64,000 nt of DNA. Origin: CAVOGJ01 sp963695405 (GTDB taxonomy: Bacteria; Planctomycetota; Planctomycetia; Pirellulales; Pirellulaceae). This document shows positions 9,472-20,067 of the stretch, one piece after another. The notes under the pieces were generated by a model that was not told the origin of the DNA, did not search any database, and saw only the letters and a program-made list of their open reading frames with translations. The stretch lies in contig CAVOGJ010000001.1 in assembly GCA_963695405.1 (NCBI GenBank), positions 293,479 to 357,478 of the forward strand, given 5' to 3'. The first letter of the stretch is position 1. Each line of letters starts with the position of its first letter. The translations under genes were made by a program, and so were the position numbers.

Positions 9472-10470
9472 CACGATCCCCAAATGCACGATGCGAGCGC
9501 CGGTGGGACTGACCGGATTGATACTCTTGCCAATGATCACACCATCCACTGGTGCGAAATACTCGCGAATCAAGTCACCGAATACGTTCGTTTGCCGCGC
9601 GATCAGCTCGCCTTGTTGCACACGATCAGCCACATCGGGCAGTACGCTCAAGAATCCTCCGCAGTCGGTATAGATCCAAGACGATTCTTGGCAGATCACC
9701 GGTTCGACGCGTTCCGAGACCTTCTTCGTCGGCAACATGCCGACATGCGACAGAGCTCGGCGGACGCCGATGACCGTGCGGCGTATCGGATCCGCCTGAA
9801 AGCGATGCGGATCACGAAGCTCCACCGTGATGGCCGGTATGCCACGCTCGGCCGCCGCGCCTCGAAGTGTGTAATCTGACGGAGGATCGTGCAAGATGAT
9901 CTGCGGTTGCTGCAGCCGTGCCATTTGCGATGTCGTCGGCTCGGACATATCGGCCCGCACATAGAACGAATTAACCCGTCCAAAACTCGCTGTGTGAAGA
10001 TCAACGAGAAAATCGAAGTCCATCGTGACCCGCTCGATGAAATGATGCGCATAAACTTGTGACATATCTCCATCGGACCGACCCGGCATAATGTCATTCA
10101 GGTCAACGCCGTCGTTGAACTCCCGCTGATCACGTAGCAGACCGGGAAGATTCGACACAATCACCGTCACCACCGTACCCTGAAGTTTGGCCGGATCCAG
10201 TCGTCGCAATAGTTGGTGAATCACCGGAATTCCGTTGAGTTCGTTGCCATGCACGGCCGCGGTTACCCCAAATACTGGACCCGGAGTATTCCCGCGCGCG
10301 ACCACGACGGGAACGCGAATCGATTGACCGATTCCATTCTGCGCAATCTCGATTAACAGACGAGTCGCTGCGCCTGGCGGGCAATCATCAATACACAGTC
10401 GCTCCACGCGGCGCGGCAGTGGCTGTGCAGATGAAGCAGGCAGCGGTATCTCTGGTGAGTCCATTTCCAT
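9403..10470 (-). CDS. Succinylglutamate desuccinylase/aspartoacylase family protein
   Basis: The 355-residue protein has the zinc-peptidase-like motif AAVHGNELNGIPV (H-x2-E zinc ligands), LNDIMPGRSDG (the N-x6-R substrate-binding segment), FLVDLHTASFG (third zinc ligand His) and VELRDPHRF, followed by a C-terminal lipoyl-like barrel (GGFLSVLPDVADRVQQGELIA). These belong to the M14-related AstE/ASPA group, which hydrolyse N-acyl amino acids or amide bonds. Its ATG overlaps the stop of the upstream ATP-grasp-like gene (TAATG), so the two are co-translated and probably act on the same compound. The exact substrate is unknown. Confidence 0.82.
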   Translation of the reverse strand: MEMDSPEIPLPASSAQPLPRRVERLCIDDCPPGAATRLLIEIAQNGIGQSIRVPVVVARGNTPGPVFGVTAAVHGNELNGIPVIHQLLRRLDPAKLQGTVVTVIVSNLPGLLRDQREFNDGVDLNDIMPGRSDGDMSQVYAHHFIERVTMDFDFLVDLHTASFGRVNSFYVRADMSEPTTSQMARLQQPQIILHDPPSDYTLRGAAAERGIPAITVELRDPHRFQADPIRRTVIGVRRALSHVGMLPTKKVSERVEPVICQESSWIYTDCGGFLSVLPDVADRVQQGELIARQTNVFGDLIREYFAPVDGVIIGKSINPVSPTGARIVHLGIVSPLGGIDRNEINEDQFRAAKET

Positions 10471-11978
10471 TAGTGCATTATCTCGGCGGCCAGGCGCGCG
10501 TCGCGATTGATCGATAGAAAAAATTTGCGACGAAACACACCCTTCGAATTTACGAGGGCCTGGGCCATATCGTCGATCGCTTTGACGGACATCACGGTCT
10601 GCACGTAGCTATCAATGAGATCATCTAAACCGAGTCCCAAGCGGTTGAAATCGCGGCCGTCGACCAGTAGCAGTCGCTCCGACTCGGTGGTCCATGATCC
10701 GTCATCCAGCCGAGCCGACAAGTTTGTACCAAGAATATCCCAGGATGGGATGTCTTGAGGCAACTCACGAACGAGCGGCGTGCGAGCTCGGCGTGCATAC
10801 AAGGCCACGGGTTGGAAGCCCTTCTCACCCGCCAACACCATGAATCGCAGGTCCGCTACGTACAAGTTCATCCGTTTATCGGGCATGGTGCCGACATGAA
10901 ACAAACGTCCCAGCTGACTGCGCGAGCTCCATTTCGCGTTGCCGATGAGCGCTTGGACGATGAAATTGTCGTAACCATGATCAAGCGCCATGAACGCCTC
11001 AAGTTCCGCCGCGTTGGCAATCGTATAGACGCCCTGCCCCGCATTCGAATAAGGCACTTTGACAACGGCGATTCCGCCCATTCGCTCGACCCAGAGAGGC
11101 ACTTCCTGTTTCGAGACGTCCCAAATCGTTTCCGGCGTGTTGATCCGCAAGCCGGACGTTAAGTGTTTGGCATTAAACAAATCGTAAGCCTTGGCCGCTA
11201 CGAGTTTGTTGCGTCCACCTGCCAGACATACCACCACCGGATTGAAGATCATCGACTTGGCGAGCGGCGGGATCCGATTCCACGGTCGTTGGGTCACATA
11301 GCGAAATGCGGCGCGGATTGGCACCCACTCGTCATCTTGACGGATCTCCAGCACCCGTTCGGACGTGAACCGAGCCGGTGGATCGGTGTCGTGTTGAAAG
11401 TACGGCACAAGATGCACGTTTTCGTCCAGCAGCGACGCCAGCGAGGCGGCATAGCCCGAGTTCTCCATGTGGTTCTTATCGTAGATCACCGCCAAGCCGC
11501 CCTTGGGAAGCGACTTCCGCCGCTGGAGCGCATACAGAAACGAGTCGCGTAGGACCGTGAGATAACCCGATTCTTCCTGTGCCTCGTAGAGCCGCGGCAT
11601 CGACTTTTGGCCGGAAGGACAAGAATTGGTTTCCACAATCACCACCTGGCGAATGCCCGCCTCGGTGGTCACATGGATCAGGTCAGAACCGCCCCAGCGA
11701 AAATACCGCGTCGGCGTCGACAGGAGGCCGCGGATGGCGTCCTCGTCTACTTCCGGATGAAGATGGCAATACCGAGTCACAATCCGCTCGTTTCCCAACT
11801 CCAGCAAGTGCTTAATCAGGGAATGAATTTGCGCATTCAGCACGCGCGGATAGAAGTGCGAGGGAGAGTCAAAAGACCCCGGCGGCACAATCGTCGAAAC
11901 CGTATTCACGCGAAGCCCCGCTGGGAGAATCCGAACCCCAGAGATTCTAGCGGTCCACGGTTCAGTCGTCACCGTCAA
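10470..11978 (-). CDS. Conserved protein with ATP-grasp-like features, possible amide ligase
   Basis: The 502-residue protein is not one I can name. It carries VVIVETNSCPSGQKSMP and YRF/RYFRWGGSDLIHVTT near the N-terminus. Around residues 305-325 it has GGIAVVKVPYSNAGQGVYTI, which resembles the lysine-plus-glycine-rich loop of ATP-grasp ligases, and later RMNLYVADLRFMVLA, like the metal-binding end of that fold. The start is taken as TTG at 11978, with no clear ribosome site, so it is uncertain. It is coupled by TAATG to the aspartoacylase-like gene. By analogy with other ATP-grasp/M14-type pairs I infer that one forms and the other removes an amide bond. Confidence 0.55.
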   Translation of the reverse strand: MTVTTEPWTARISGVRILPAGLRVNTVSTIVPPGSFDSPSHFYPRVLNAQIHSLIKHLLELGNERIVTRYCHLHPEVDEDAIRGLLSTPTRYFRWGGSDLIHVTTEAGIRQVVIVETNSCPSGQKSMPRLYEAQEESGYLTVLRDSFLYALQRRKSLPKGGLAVIYDKNHMENSGYAASLASLLDENVHLVPYFQHDTDPPARFTSERVLEIRQDDEWVPIRAAFRYVTQRPWNRIPPLAKSMIFNPVVVCLAGGRNKLVAAKAYDLFNAKHLTSGLRINTPETIWDVSKQEVPLWVERMGGIAVVKVPYSNAGQGVYTIANAAELEAFMALDHGYDNFIVQALIGNAKWSSRSQLGRLFHVGTMPDKRMNLYVADLRFMVLAGEKGFQPVALYARRARTPLVRELPQDIPSWDILGTNLSARLDDGSWTTESERLLLVDGRDFNRLGLGLDDLIDSYVQTVMSVKAIDDMAQALVNSKGVFRRKFFLSINRDARLAAEIMH

Positions 11979-12340
11979 GAATCAGCCTGAAAACGCCCGC
12001 CTCCATCCTCCCGCCATGCGGCAACGCCGTCCGTCGAAAAAAATGTCAGGCAATCTGGCAAATGATGGCCCGATTGCGGTCGCCGTCGCCGCTGGCATCA
12101 TTATCATTAGCGTGGAGAGGTAAGCGATCGCTGGCCGATGAGTGGTGGGATCCAGCAATCACCGTCGAGTCGCCCCCTGAAGTCCCCTCGGTAGATCGAT
12201 CGTTGCTCGGCTGACCGTATAATCGGTCCCTTGCGCCGATCCCCTCCCGGTGATTCGTGGAGGTCGTCTGGCCAGCGAGCCTGAGTTTCCTTCCCTCCCT
12301 TACCACGCCGGTGAATCGAACGCGGCCGAGAATGACAGCC
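11979..12340. promoter_or_regulatory. Divergent intergenic region with a possible -10 box
   Basis: This gap separates the minus-strand ATP-grasp-like gene from the plus-strand citramalate synthase and should hold promoters for both. TATAAT occurs at 12218-12223 on the plus strand, about 118 bases before the cimA start, but no well-spaced -35 box is evident. No coding frame or leader-peptide attenuator is recognised. Confidence 0.25.
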
Positions 12341-13937
12341 ATGCGGAAAATCCAGATTTACGATACGACCCTCCGGGATGGTAGCCAGGGAGAGGGAGTC
12401 ACTTTTTCCCTGCTCGACAAGCTGCAGATCGCCACGCGGCTGGATGAAATGGGGTTCGATTTCATCGAGGGCGGTTATCCACTCAGCAATGAAAAGGACA
12501 CCGAATTCTTTCGCCGCGTACAGGAACTTGAGCTGAAGAACAGCCAGATCTGCGCCTTTGGGATGACGCGACGCCGTGGTGTGGGGGTTGCTGACGACCC
12601 GGGTCTGGCTGCCCTGGTCGCCAGCCAGGCGCCGGTCATCACCCTGGTGGGCAAGACGTGGGACTTTCACGTCACGGACGTGCTACGCGTCTCGCTAGAA
12701 GAAAATCTGGCCATGATCTCGGAAAGCATCGCCTACCTGCAGGATCAGGGACGAACGGTCATTTACGACGCCGAGCATTTCTTCGATGGTTGGAAGGCCA
12801 ATCCCGAGTATGCCGCCCGCACGATCCAGGCCGCGGCCGCAGCCGGCGCTACCACCATCGTTTGCTGCGACACAAACGGCGGCAGCCTACCAGAGGAAAT
12901 CCACCGCTTGACGAGCGAAGCCATTGGGGCGCGTAGGCAAGTACGCCGCCGACGTCGGTATTCATTGTCATAACGACTGTGAGCTGGCGGTCGCCAATTC
13001 GCTCTCCGCCATTGCCGCGGGCGCTGTCCAGGTCCAAGGCACGATCAATGGCGTCGGCGAGCGGTGCGGGAACGCCGACCTGATTTCGATCCTGGCCAAT
13101 CTCGGTCTGAAATATGACTGTTTTCAAGTGCTGCAGGGGGCCACCCTCAAACATCTGACCGAGTTGTCGCGCTTCGTGTATGAGACCGCAAACTTGCACA
13201 TGCGGCACAACCAGCCCTTCGTTGGCGGCAGCGCCTTTGCGCACAAAGGCGGAATGCATGTGCACGCGGTGGCTCGAGCTGCCAATAGCTACGAACATAT
13301 TGATCCCGCCGCCGTCGGGAACGAACGACGCATCCTCGTCAGCGAACTTTCGGGACGTTCAAACATTGTGGCTCTCACCGCCAGGCATGACATTCAATCC
13401 GATGATCAATTGATGAGTAAGATTCTGCAGCGGGTCGTCGAATTGGAAAACATCGGCTATCAGTTCGAGGCCGCCGGTGGGTCGTTTGATCTCTTGGTGC
13501 AAGAGTGCAGCGGAACATTCCAACCACACTTCCAACTGATTAAGTACCATATCGATGTCGAACACAATCCCGATGGCCACGATTCGCAGGGTGGCGACGT
13601 GCTGACCGAGGCTACCGTGAAGTTACGAATCGGCGAGACCGTCCGTCACGAAGTCGCGGAAGGAGACGGTCCGGTCAACGCTCTCGACGCGGCCCTCCGC
13701 AAGGCGCTCTGCGATTCGTTTCCCAGCCTCCAGTCGATGCGTCTGGTCGATTACAAGGTGCGTGTTGTCAACGAGGAAGCCGGCACGGCCGCCCGCATTC
13801 GCGTCATTATCGAGAGCGCCGACGAACACCAAACCTGGGGCACGGTCGGTGTCAGCGAGAATATCATCGAGGCCAGCTGGAAAGCCCTCGCCGATGCGGT
13901 CGAGTATAAAATTTGCCTGGACGATGCCGATGCCTGA
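12341..13937 (+). CDS. cimA: Citramalate synthase, interrupted by a frameshift
   Basis: The protein begins MRKIQIYDTTLRDGSQGEGV, the TIM-barrel signature of the isopropylmalate/citramalate synthase family (D-T-T-L-R-D-G binds metal and pyruvate). It continues with FDFIEGGYP, TVIYDAEHFFDGW and VCCDTNGG in the first frame. The second frame has GIHCHNDCELAVANS (metal-binding HxH), QGTINGVGERCGNADL, GGSAFAHKGGMHVHAV and a C-terminal LeuA-type allosteric domain. Deleting one G from GGGG at 12926-12929 joins the frames as EAIGRVGKYAADVG and gives about 531 residues, the usual CimA length. The enzyme makes (R)-citramalate from pyruvate and acetyl-CoA for isoleucine synthesis. ATG 12332 is an alternative start. 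Confidence 0.85.
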
Positions 13938-13982
13938 GCAGGCAACTTGCCCATGCACAAAGACTCTCTAACCCCCAAGAAT

Positions 13983-16900
13983 ATGACGATGGCTACCACG
14001 GTCTCTCCCGATTCCATTCCCAATCGCTTTGATTTCGCGACCGCGCAAGACCGGCTGTATCAGATGTGGGAAGCGGCTGGCTATTTTCACGCCGTTCCCG
14101 ATCCATCGAAACAACCATTTACCATCGTGATCCCGCCGCCAAATGTTACCGGCGCACTCCATTTGGGTCACGCCCTGAACAACACATTGCAAGACATCCT
14201 GATTCGTTTCAAGCGCATGCAGGGCTTTAATACGCTCTGGCTGCCCGGCACCGATCATGCCGGTATCGCGACGCAGGCCGTCGTCGAGCGGCGGCTGTTC
14301 GAGGAGGAAGGTAAGTCGCGTCACGACCTGGGCCGTGAGAAATTGGTGGAACGGATCTGGCAGTGGAAAGACCAGTACGAAACGCGGATTCTCAACCAGC
14401 TGAAACAAATTGGCAGTTCCTGCGATTGGGAACGCACCCGCTTTACGTTCGATGATCAGTGCGCCGCGCCGTCCGCCGTACCTTCTTCGATCTCTTTCAA
14501 AAAGATCTTGTCTATCGGGGCAAACGACTTGTCAATTGGGACACCTTCCTGCAGACGGCCGTCAGCGACGACGAGGTCTTTCACGAGACGGTCCAGGGAA
14601 ATTTCTGGCACTTTCAGTACCCGGTCATCGATCCCGAGCCGGGCGAGCCGACACGCATCACCATCGCCACCACGCGACCCGAAACGATGCTGGGCGATAC
14701 GGCGGTGGCCGTACATCCGGATCCGGCCCAGGCCCTCCGGCAGGCCGAGTCGGATCTCCGAGAGCGCCTGGCGGAAGCAGGAGACAAGGATCGCGGCGCC
14801 CTCGCATCACAACTGGCCGACTTGGCCGAACGAAAGCAAACGCTCCTGCCGCGGCTGGAACAACTCCGCGACATGGCCAAGGCTGGCCGTCGCTTGCGGC
14901 TGCCGCTGGTCGATCGCGAAATCCCCCTCGTGGCAGACAGCTGGGCCAAGCCGGAACTTGGCAGCGGCTGCGTCAAGATCACTCCGGCCCACGACACCAA
15001 TGACTACGAGGTCGGCTTGCGTTGCCATTTGCCCATGGTCAACATCCTCAATCCGGATGGGACCCTGAACGCGCAGGCCGGACCCTATCAAGGCCTGACG
15101 ATTGCCGCGGCCCGCAAACGGGTCGTCGCAGACCTGGAAGAACTGGGACTGCTGGGTGAGATCGAGGACCGAGAGATCGAGCTGGCTCATTCCGATCGCA
15201 GCAAGACGCCAATCGAGCCGTATCTGGCGGACCAGTGGTTTGTCCGCATGGACGAGCTGGCTCAGTCCGCTATGGACGCCGTGAGTGATGGTCGTGTCCG
15301 CATGATTCCCCCTCGCTATGCCAAGGGATACCACGACTGGCTGTCGGAGAAGCGCGATTGGCCGGTCAGCCGTCAGCTGTGGTGGGGGCACCAGATTCCG
15401 ATTTGGTCCCGCGCATGTGCCACGTCGAAAGAATGCGATGCCTGCTGCGCCGATCTGGCGGCACTTCCCGGATCCACTGCGGGAGACATTGTCTATTCGG
15501 TCGAGTATCCACAGTCGCAAGACACCGATGGATTGTTCGCCACGATCCACGCGTGCGTGAAGGAAGAAGCTCCCGACTTGGAGGACATGGTGGAGCAACT
15601 GGGCTTCGTCCGCGAGCAAGACGTCCTCGATACCTGGTTCAGCTCGGCCCTGTGGCCCCACTCGACCTTGGGTTGGCCGGAGCAGACACCCGAGCTGTCG
15701 TACTTCTATCCCACCAGCACACTGATCACCAGCCGCGACATCATCACGCTGTGGGTCGCACGGATGGTCTTGATGGGCCTGAATAACATGGGAGAGGTTC
15801 CATTTCGCGAGGTGTTCATTCATCCAAAAATTCTCGATGGTCACGGCGAAACCATGTCCAAGTCCAAGGGCAATGGCGTCGACCCACTCGACGTCATTCA
15901 GAAATTTGGCGCCGACGCGCTCCGCTTCGGACTGGCCTACCTCACCACCGACACGCAGGATGTCCGCATGCCGGTCCAGTTCGAGTGCCCGCATTGCGAC
16001 ACACTCGTCGATCAGACGGTCAAGAATCGACAATTGCCCGTGATTGAATGCAAGAACTGCAAGAAGCCGTTCTCAACGCAATGGGCCGCCGGAACGGAAT
16101 ATGCCGATGTGCCAAGAGGTGCTGTGGTCAGCGAGCGGTTCGAGCTGGCTCGTAATTTCGGAAATAAGCTGTGGAATGCCTCGCGTTTCGCATTGATGAA
16201 CTTGCAGGGCTTCACCGCGGGGCCGGTTCCGGACGCGGAACTGGCGATCGAGGACCGTTGGATTCTCAGTCGACTTGCGACCGTCACGCAACAGGTGACC
16301 GATTCTCTGGATGCGTATCGCTATTCCGAGGCGGCTCGAGCGGTCTACGATTTCGCCTGGGATGAATTTTGCAGCTTCTACGTCGAGATGGCAAAAGAGC
16401 GATTTACCGGCGATTCGGCCACTGTGGCTCGCCGCGTCCTGGCTCATACGCTCGACACGCTGCTCCGCTTGCTTCACCCCATGATCCCGTTCATTACCGA
16501 AGAAGTCTGGCAGATGCTCGGCCAAGTGGCTCCTGAGAGAGGCCTGCCTCGACCGCAAGAGGCAACGAAACACCTGATGGCTGCTGCCTGGCCGGTCGCG
16601 AATACGCAGGCTCAAGATCCTCAGATCGAGCGGCAGTTTGCCCGCTTTCAGGCGGTGCTCGGCGCACTACGCGAGATACGAAGTCGACAGGGCATTGCAC
16701 CGCGGCAGTCGATCGAATTCTGCGTTCGTTGCGACGCCGAAACCCGCGCGCTGCTCCAACCGATGGAAGCTTACTTCGAATCGATGGCCCGCGCCACCAA
16801 TGTTGGCTGGGGCAGCGACGTCTCACCACCTGCCACCTCCGCGGCGGTGAATCTACCGGGCATGGAGGTTTTCGTTGACCTGAAGGATTTTATTGACGTC

Positions 16901-17104
16901 GACGCGGAGCGATCGCGGTTGCAAAAAGAGGTGGAACGGCTCACCCGCTCGATCGCGGGCCGCGAAGCAAAGCTCGCCAACAGGAATTTTGTCGAGCGGG
17001 CGCCGGCAGACGTCGTGGAGAAGGAACGGCAGACCCTGCAAGCCATGCGAGAGCAACTGTCTTCGGCTCAATCCGCGCTCGACGAATTGGGGCCGTCTTC
17101 CTGA
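13983..17104 (+). CDS. valS: Valyl-tRNA synthetase, interrupted by a frameshift
   Basis: The first frame has PPPNVTGALHLGHALN (HIGH motif) and LPGTDHAGIATQ. The second has YRGKRLVNWDT, TTRPETMLGDTAV (editing domain), SRQLWWGHQIPIW, DVLDTWFSSALWP and TMSKSKGNGVDP (the KMSKS loop, with T for the first K). A C-terminal coiled coil follows (AERSRLQKEVERLTRSI). Adding one C at the CC of 14464-14465 joins them as DDQCARAVRRTFFDLF. The joined protein is about 1040 residues, longer than usual because of a charged insertion in the editing domain (about residues 249-305) and a CPHC...CKNC zinc-ribbon-like insertion (about 668-693). It starts 45 bases after cimA, so they probably share a transcript. ATG 13989 is an alternative start. 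Confidence 0.88.
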
Positions 17105-17781
17105 ATCGGATTGGCGGTAAAGAACTTAACATCCAAGATCATGCCGCAGGATTCACTTAATTCGTAGGTACGCCAAGTGCTCACGCCATCCACAGACCGC
17201 AGGAGGGAAGCCGGGCCACCAGCCCGACCGGCAGCATGGACGATGGTGCGTTCCGCCAGCTGCCCGGCATCGACGAACGGATCGCGGAGGATGTCGAGCG
17301 CACACAGACCCTTCCCTTTCCGACCCTTCACGCTGTCGACGACGCTCCATGTCTTGCCACTGTCGAAGGTTTCATAGAGTGGATGGGGATCCGTCACGCC
17401 GGGAAAATAGTCGGTACCAATATTGCCGGCCCAGCCGTGCGACTCGTTTTCAAATGCGATACAGCGGAAGTAGGTTCCCGGCTGATCCAATATCTTTGCC
17501 CAATGATCCCCACCGTCCGTCGTGCGATAGATTCTCCCGGCGCCGTTGACATACCAGCCGTGCTTGGCATCCAGGAAGAACACATCATCCTGTTTGCCGG
17601 AATAAGGCTCGGTCGTGAGCTTCCGCCAGACACCCACCGGCGGCTCGGTTTCGGGAAGGCTGGCGACCGGCTCCGGCGGTGCGGGCTGGGCGGCAACCTG
17701 CCGGCCAAGGCAACCCAAAATCAAAACGGCCTCCATGGGGAACACGAGCCGTTGGACATTGCGACTTTGCGCGATTTGCAT
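17068..17781 (-). CDS. YCF48/sialidase-like beta-propeller protein, secreted, apparently truncated
   Basis: From the ATG at 17781 (or 17736) there is a hydrophobic leader ending VLILGCLGRQVAAQ, then Bulb-type/YCF48 propeller blades: DVFFLDAKHGWYVNGAGRIYRTTDGGDHW, HGWAGN and YETFDSGKTW, each with the typical D/N-x-HGW and T-x-DGG-x-W turns. Such exported propellers are usually about 350 residues, but this one is 237 and stops in a blade (ILDVKFFTANPIQ), its last 37 bases overlapping the 3' end of valS on the other strand. It therefore looks cut short by a rearrangement. The longer open frame upstream runs antisense to the nuclease-domain gene and is ignored. No function is assigned. Confidence 0.55.
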   Translation of the reverse strand: MQIAQSRNVQRLVFPMEAVLILGCLGRQVAAQPAPPEPVASLPETEPPVGVWRKLTTEPYSGKQDDVFFLDAKHGWYVNGAGRIYRTTDGGDHWAKILDQPGTYFRCIAFENESHGWAGNIGTDYFPGVTDPHPLYETFDSGKTWSVVDSVKGRKGKGLCALDILRDPFVDAGQLAERTIVHAAGRAGGPASLLRSVDGVSTWRTYELSESCGMILDVKFFTANPIQEDGPNSSSAD

Positions 17782-17922
17782 GCCGCTTACCTGTTTAAGT
17801 CTAGCTCCTGCGATCGATCCGAGGCACCCAAGTTTACCCCATCCTCTCCCCGGAAGCACGACTTGGTTATAATGCGGTGATCGAGTCTGGGCGACACCCT
17901 CGGCGATCGGAAAGGCAGACGC

Positions 17923-18336
17923 ATGCAAGTCCAAATGCAACTCTCTCGGATTATCATCAGCGAGATCAATCAGCATCAGCTGATCTACCTCCGTGAGGTC
18001 AACGGCGACCGCCAGTTTCCCATCGTGATCGGCATCTTCGAGGCGACAAGCATTGATCGTCGTGTCAAGCACTACGACGTCCCACGACCGCAGACCCACG
18101 ACTTACTCGTCAATACGATCGAAATGTTGGGCGCCGAACTGGACAGCGTTTCGATTACGGATCTCCGCGAGCAGACCTACTACGCGAACCTCCGCATCAA
18201 GCAGGATGGCGAAATCGTCGAGGTCGATGCGCGGCCATCCGATGCAATCGCCGTGGCGGTGCGCTGCGATCCGCCGTTGCCGATCTATGTTTCCGAAGAT
18301 GTCATCCGCGAGGCCACAGCGAACGACGAGGACTAA
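17923..18336 (+). CDS. Bifunctional nuclease family protein (DUF151)
   Basis: The 137-residue protein starts at an ATG with the upstream site GGAAAGG. It contains QFPIVIGIFEATSIDRRV, RPQTHDLLVNTIEMLGAEL and VDARPSDAIAVAVRCDPPLPIYVSEDV, which are the conserved core of the bifunctional nuclease (BFN/DUF151) domain. Planctomycetes, Thermotoga and plants share these small proteins; the plant member has DNase and RNase activity, but the bacterial role is unclear. It is monocistronic here. Confidence 0.85.
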   Translation: MQVQMQLSRIIISEINQHQLIYLREVNGDRQFPIVIGIFEATSIDRRVKHYDVPRPQTHDLLVNTIEMLGAELDSVSITDLREQTYYANLRIKQDGEIVEVDARPSDAIAVAVRCDPPLPIYVSEDVIREATANDED

Positions 18337-18543
18337 TCGCTGGCAGCAACCGACATTCTGCCGTTTCGACAACCTGAGGTCGTCCGCCGGTTTTGTCATT
18401 CGACGGCATCGGTCACACTGATTAGAAACTGACCGGTGGGAAAATCGGTGCCGCAGATCCCGCCCATTGACGCCTGCGCGGCCAATGGTACTCAGTAGCT
18501 GTCGCGTATTGGGCGATTTCCGAGGTACCGCATAAGAGGCTGC

Positions 18544-19938
18544 TTATGGCAGCATCGCGCGAAAAAGCAGGAAGAGCGTTCCCGACATCGTCAGGCATAC
18601 GGGGAGCGTCAGCACCCAAGCCATGACGATTTTGGTAATGGTGTCCGATTGTAGGTTGTCGCGTCCACCTTTCGCGAACATGGTGCCGGCAATCCCCGAT
18701 GACAGCACGTGCGTCGTACTGACCGGCAACCCAAGATACGTTGACGCGGCGATGGTGCTGGCCGCCACCAATTCAGCAGACGCCCCTTGTGCATAACTTA
18801 AATGCGTCTTGCCAATCTTCTCACCAATCGTGACGACGATCCGCTTCCAGCCAATCATCGTCCCCAACCCCAACGAGAGGGCAATCAGTACGATCACCCA
18901 GCTCGGGGCATAATCGGTAAATGCCGTTAGCGCACGTGCCGGCGTTGCCAGTCGTTCCGCCAACTCCGCAGCGGCGGGCTCACCGCTCGTCCTCAGGGAT
19001 ACCAGCGAATTGTTCAGCAGCAGGATCTGTTTGCGAACCTGAAATCGCTGATCGTCGGGCAACTGGGAAAAATCCTGGGTTTCATCGCGCAGCACCGCGA
19101 GTTCGGCTACCGCGGCGCGGACTTCGACCATGGCATCTCCAACTGCCACCGACAGTCCGGAAGCCACCAGTTCTCGCTCCATCTGTTTCAACGAGCTTGC
19201 CATCTGCGTCGGATCCTGGGCTCGGTCGAGCGCGAAGTGGGTCGGCACGATCCCGATAAGAATCAACATCATCAGGCCGATCCCCTTCTGGCCGTCGTTC
19301 GATCCATGTGAAAAAGAGACGGCGCTACACGTGGCTACCAAAATCAGGCGAATCCACCAGGGGGGCGGAGCATCGACATCAGGTTCATCAAACAAGGCTG
19401 TTTGGCGGTACAGGAAGTATGCCGCGAGTTGCATCAGCATCATCGCGAGCAGGAAACCGAAGAGCGGCGAACATAGAAGCGACAGGCCAATGTCCAACGC
19501 CTTGTGCCAATTCACCGCGGCTTCCCCAGTACCCGGCAAGAGACTGTACGCAATCCCCACGCCAAGGATCGAGCCGATAAGGGTGTGAGAACTTGACGCC
19601 GGGATCCCGAGATACCAAGTCCCCAGGTTCCAGGCAATCGCCGTCAGGAGAATCGCGGCGACCATACCCACGGCATGCGAAACACTCTGATCGACGAGCG
19701 TCTCGACCGGCAGCATCTTGATGATACCCATCGCCACGGCGATGCCACCTACAAAGACGCCCAAGCCGTTAAGAATTCCCGAGAGTACCACCGCCGGAAT
19801 CGGTCGCAGCGATTTGGTATAAATGACCGTTGCTACGGCGTTCGCGGTATCGTGAAATCCGTTGATGAATTCGAATGCGCAGACGCATAACAGGCAAGCC
19901 GATAGCAGCAGAGTCCATCCGATGTCGAGTCCAAACAT
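18544..19938 (-). CDS. Inorganic phosphate transporter, PiT family
   Basis: The ATG at 19938 is preceded by a strong AGGAGGGA and gives 464 residues. Both PiT signature repeats are visible: FINGFHDTANAVATVIYTKSL near the N-terminus and YAQGASAELVAASTIAASTYLGLPVSTTHVLSSGI near the C-terminus, plus VSFSHGSNDGQKGIGLMML in the middle. Around ten membrane helices flank a long charged cytoplasmic loop (about residues 240-340). PiT proteins import phosphate with protons or sodium. No PhoU-like DUF47 partner gene is adjacent, although such partners are common. Confidence 0.9.
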   Translation of the reverse strand: MFGLDIGWTLLLSACLLCVCAFEFINGFHDTANAVATVIYTKSLRPIPAVVLSGILNGLGVFVGGIAVAMGIIKMLPVETLVDQSVSHAVGMVAAILLTAIAWNLGTWYLGIPASSSHTLIGSILGVGIAYSLLPGTGEAAVNWHKALDIGLSLLCSPLFGFLLAMMLMQLAAYFLYRQTALFDEPDVDAPPPWWIRLILVATCSAVSFSHGSNDGQKGIGLMMLILIGIVPTHFALDRAQDPTQMASSLKQMERELVASGLSVAVGDAMVEVRAAVAELAVLRDETQDFSQLPDDQRFQVRKQILLLNNSLVSLRTSGEPAAAELAERLATPARALTAFTDYAPSWVIVLIALSLGLGTMIGWKRIVVTIGEKIGKTHLSYAQGASAELVAASTIAASTYLGLPVSTTHVLSSGIAGTMFAKGGRDNLQSDTITKIVMAWVLTLPVCLTMSGTLFLLFRAMLP

Positions 19939-20067
19939 GGGGTGCCGTCCCTCCTGACCAGCCACGAAACATACTTGCTTCGCTGCCGCGTTGCACGAAT
20001 CGTAGCGATTCCGGGTCCCGGAAACCACCGCGATTGCGCGTCCGGCCGACACCGCATCCTTCCTGCC

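Noticed and set aside
14464..14465. Programmed ribosomal frameshift in valS
   Set aside because: No slippery heptamer or downstream structure is evident and the family does not use recoding; a missing base is simpler.
14807..16033. 408-codon minus-strand frame opposite valS
   Set aside because: valS motifs occupy the other strand over the whole stretch.
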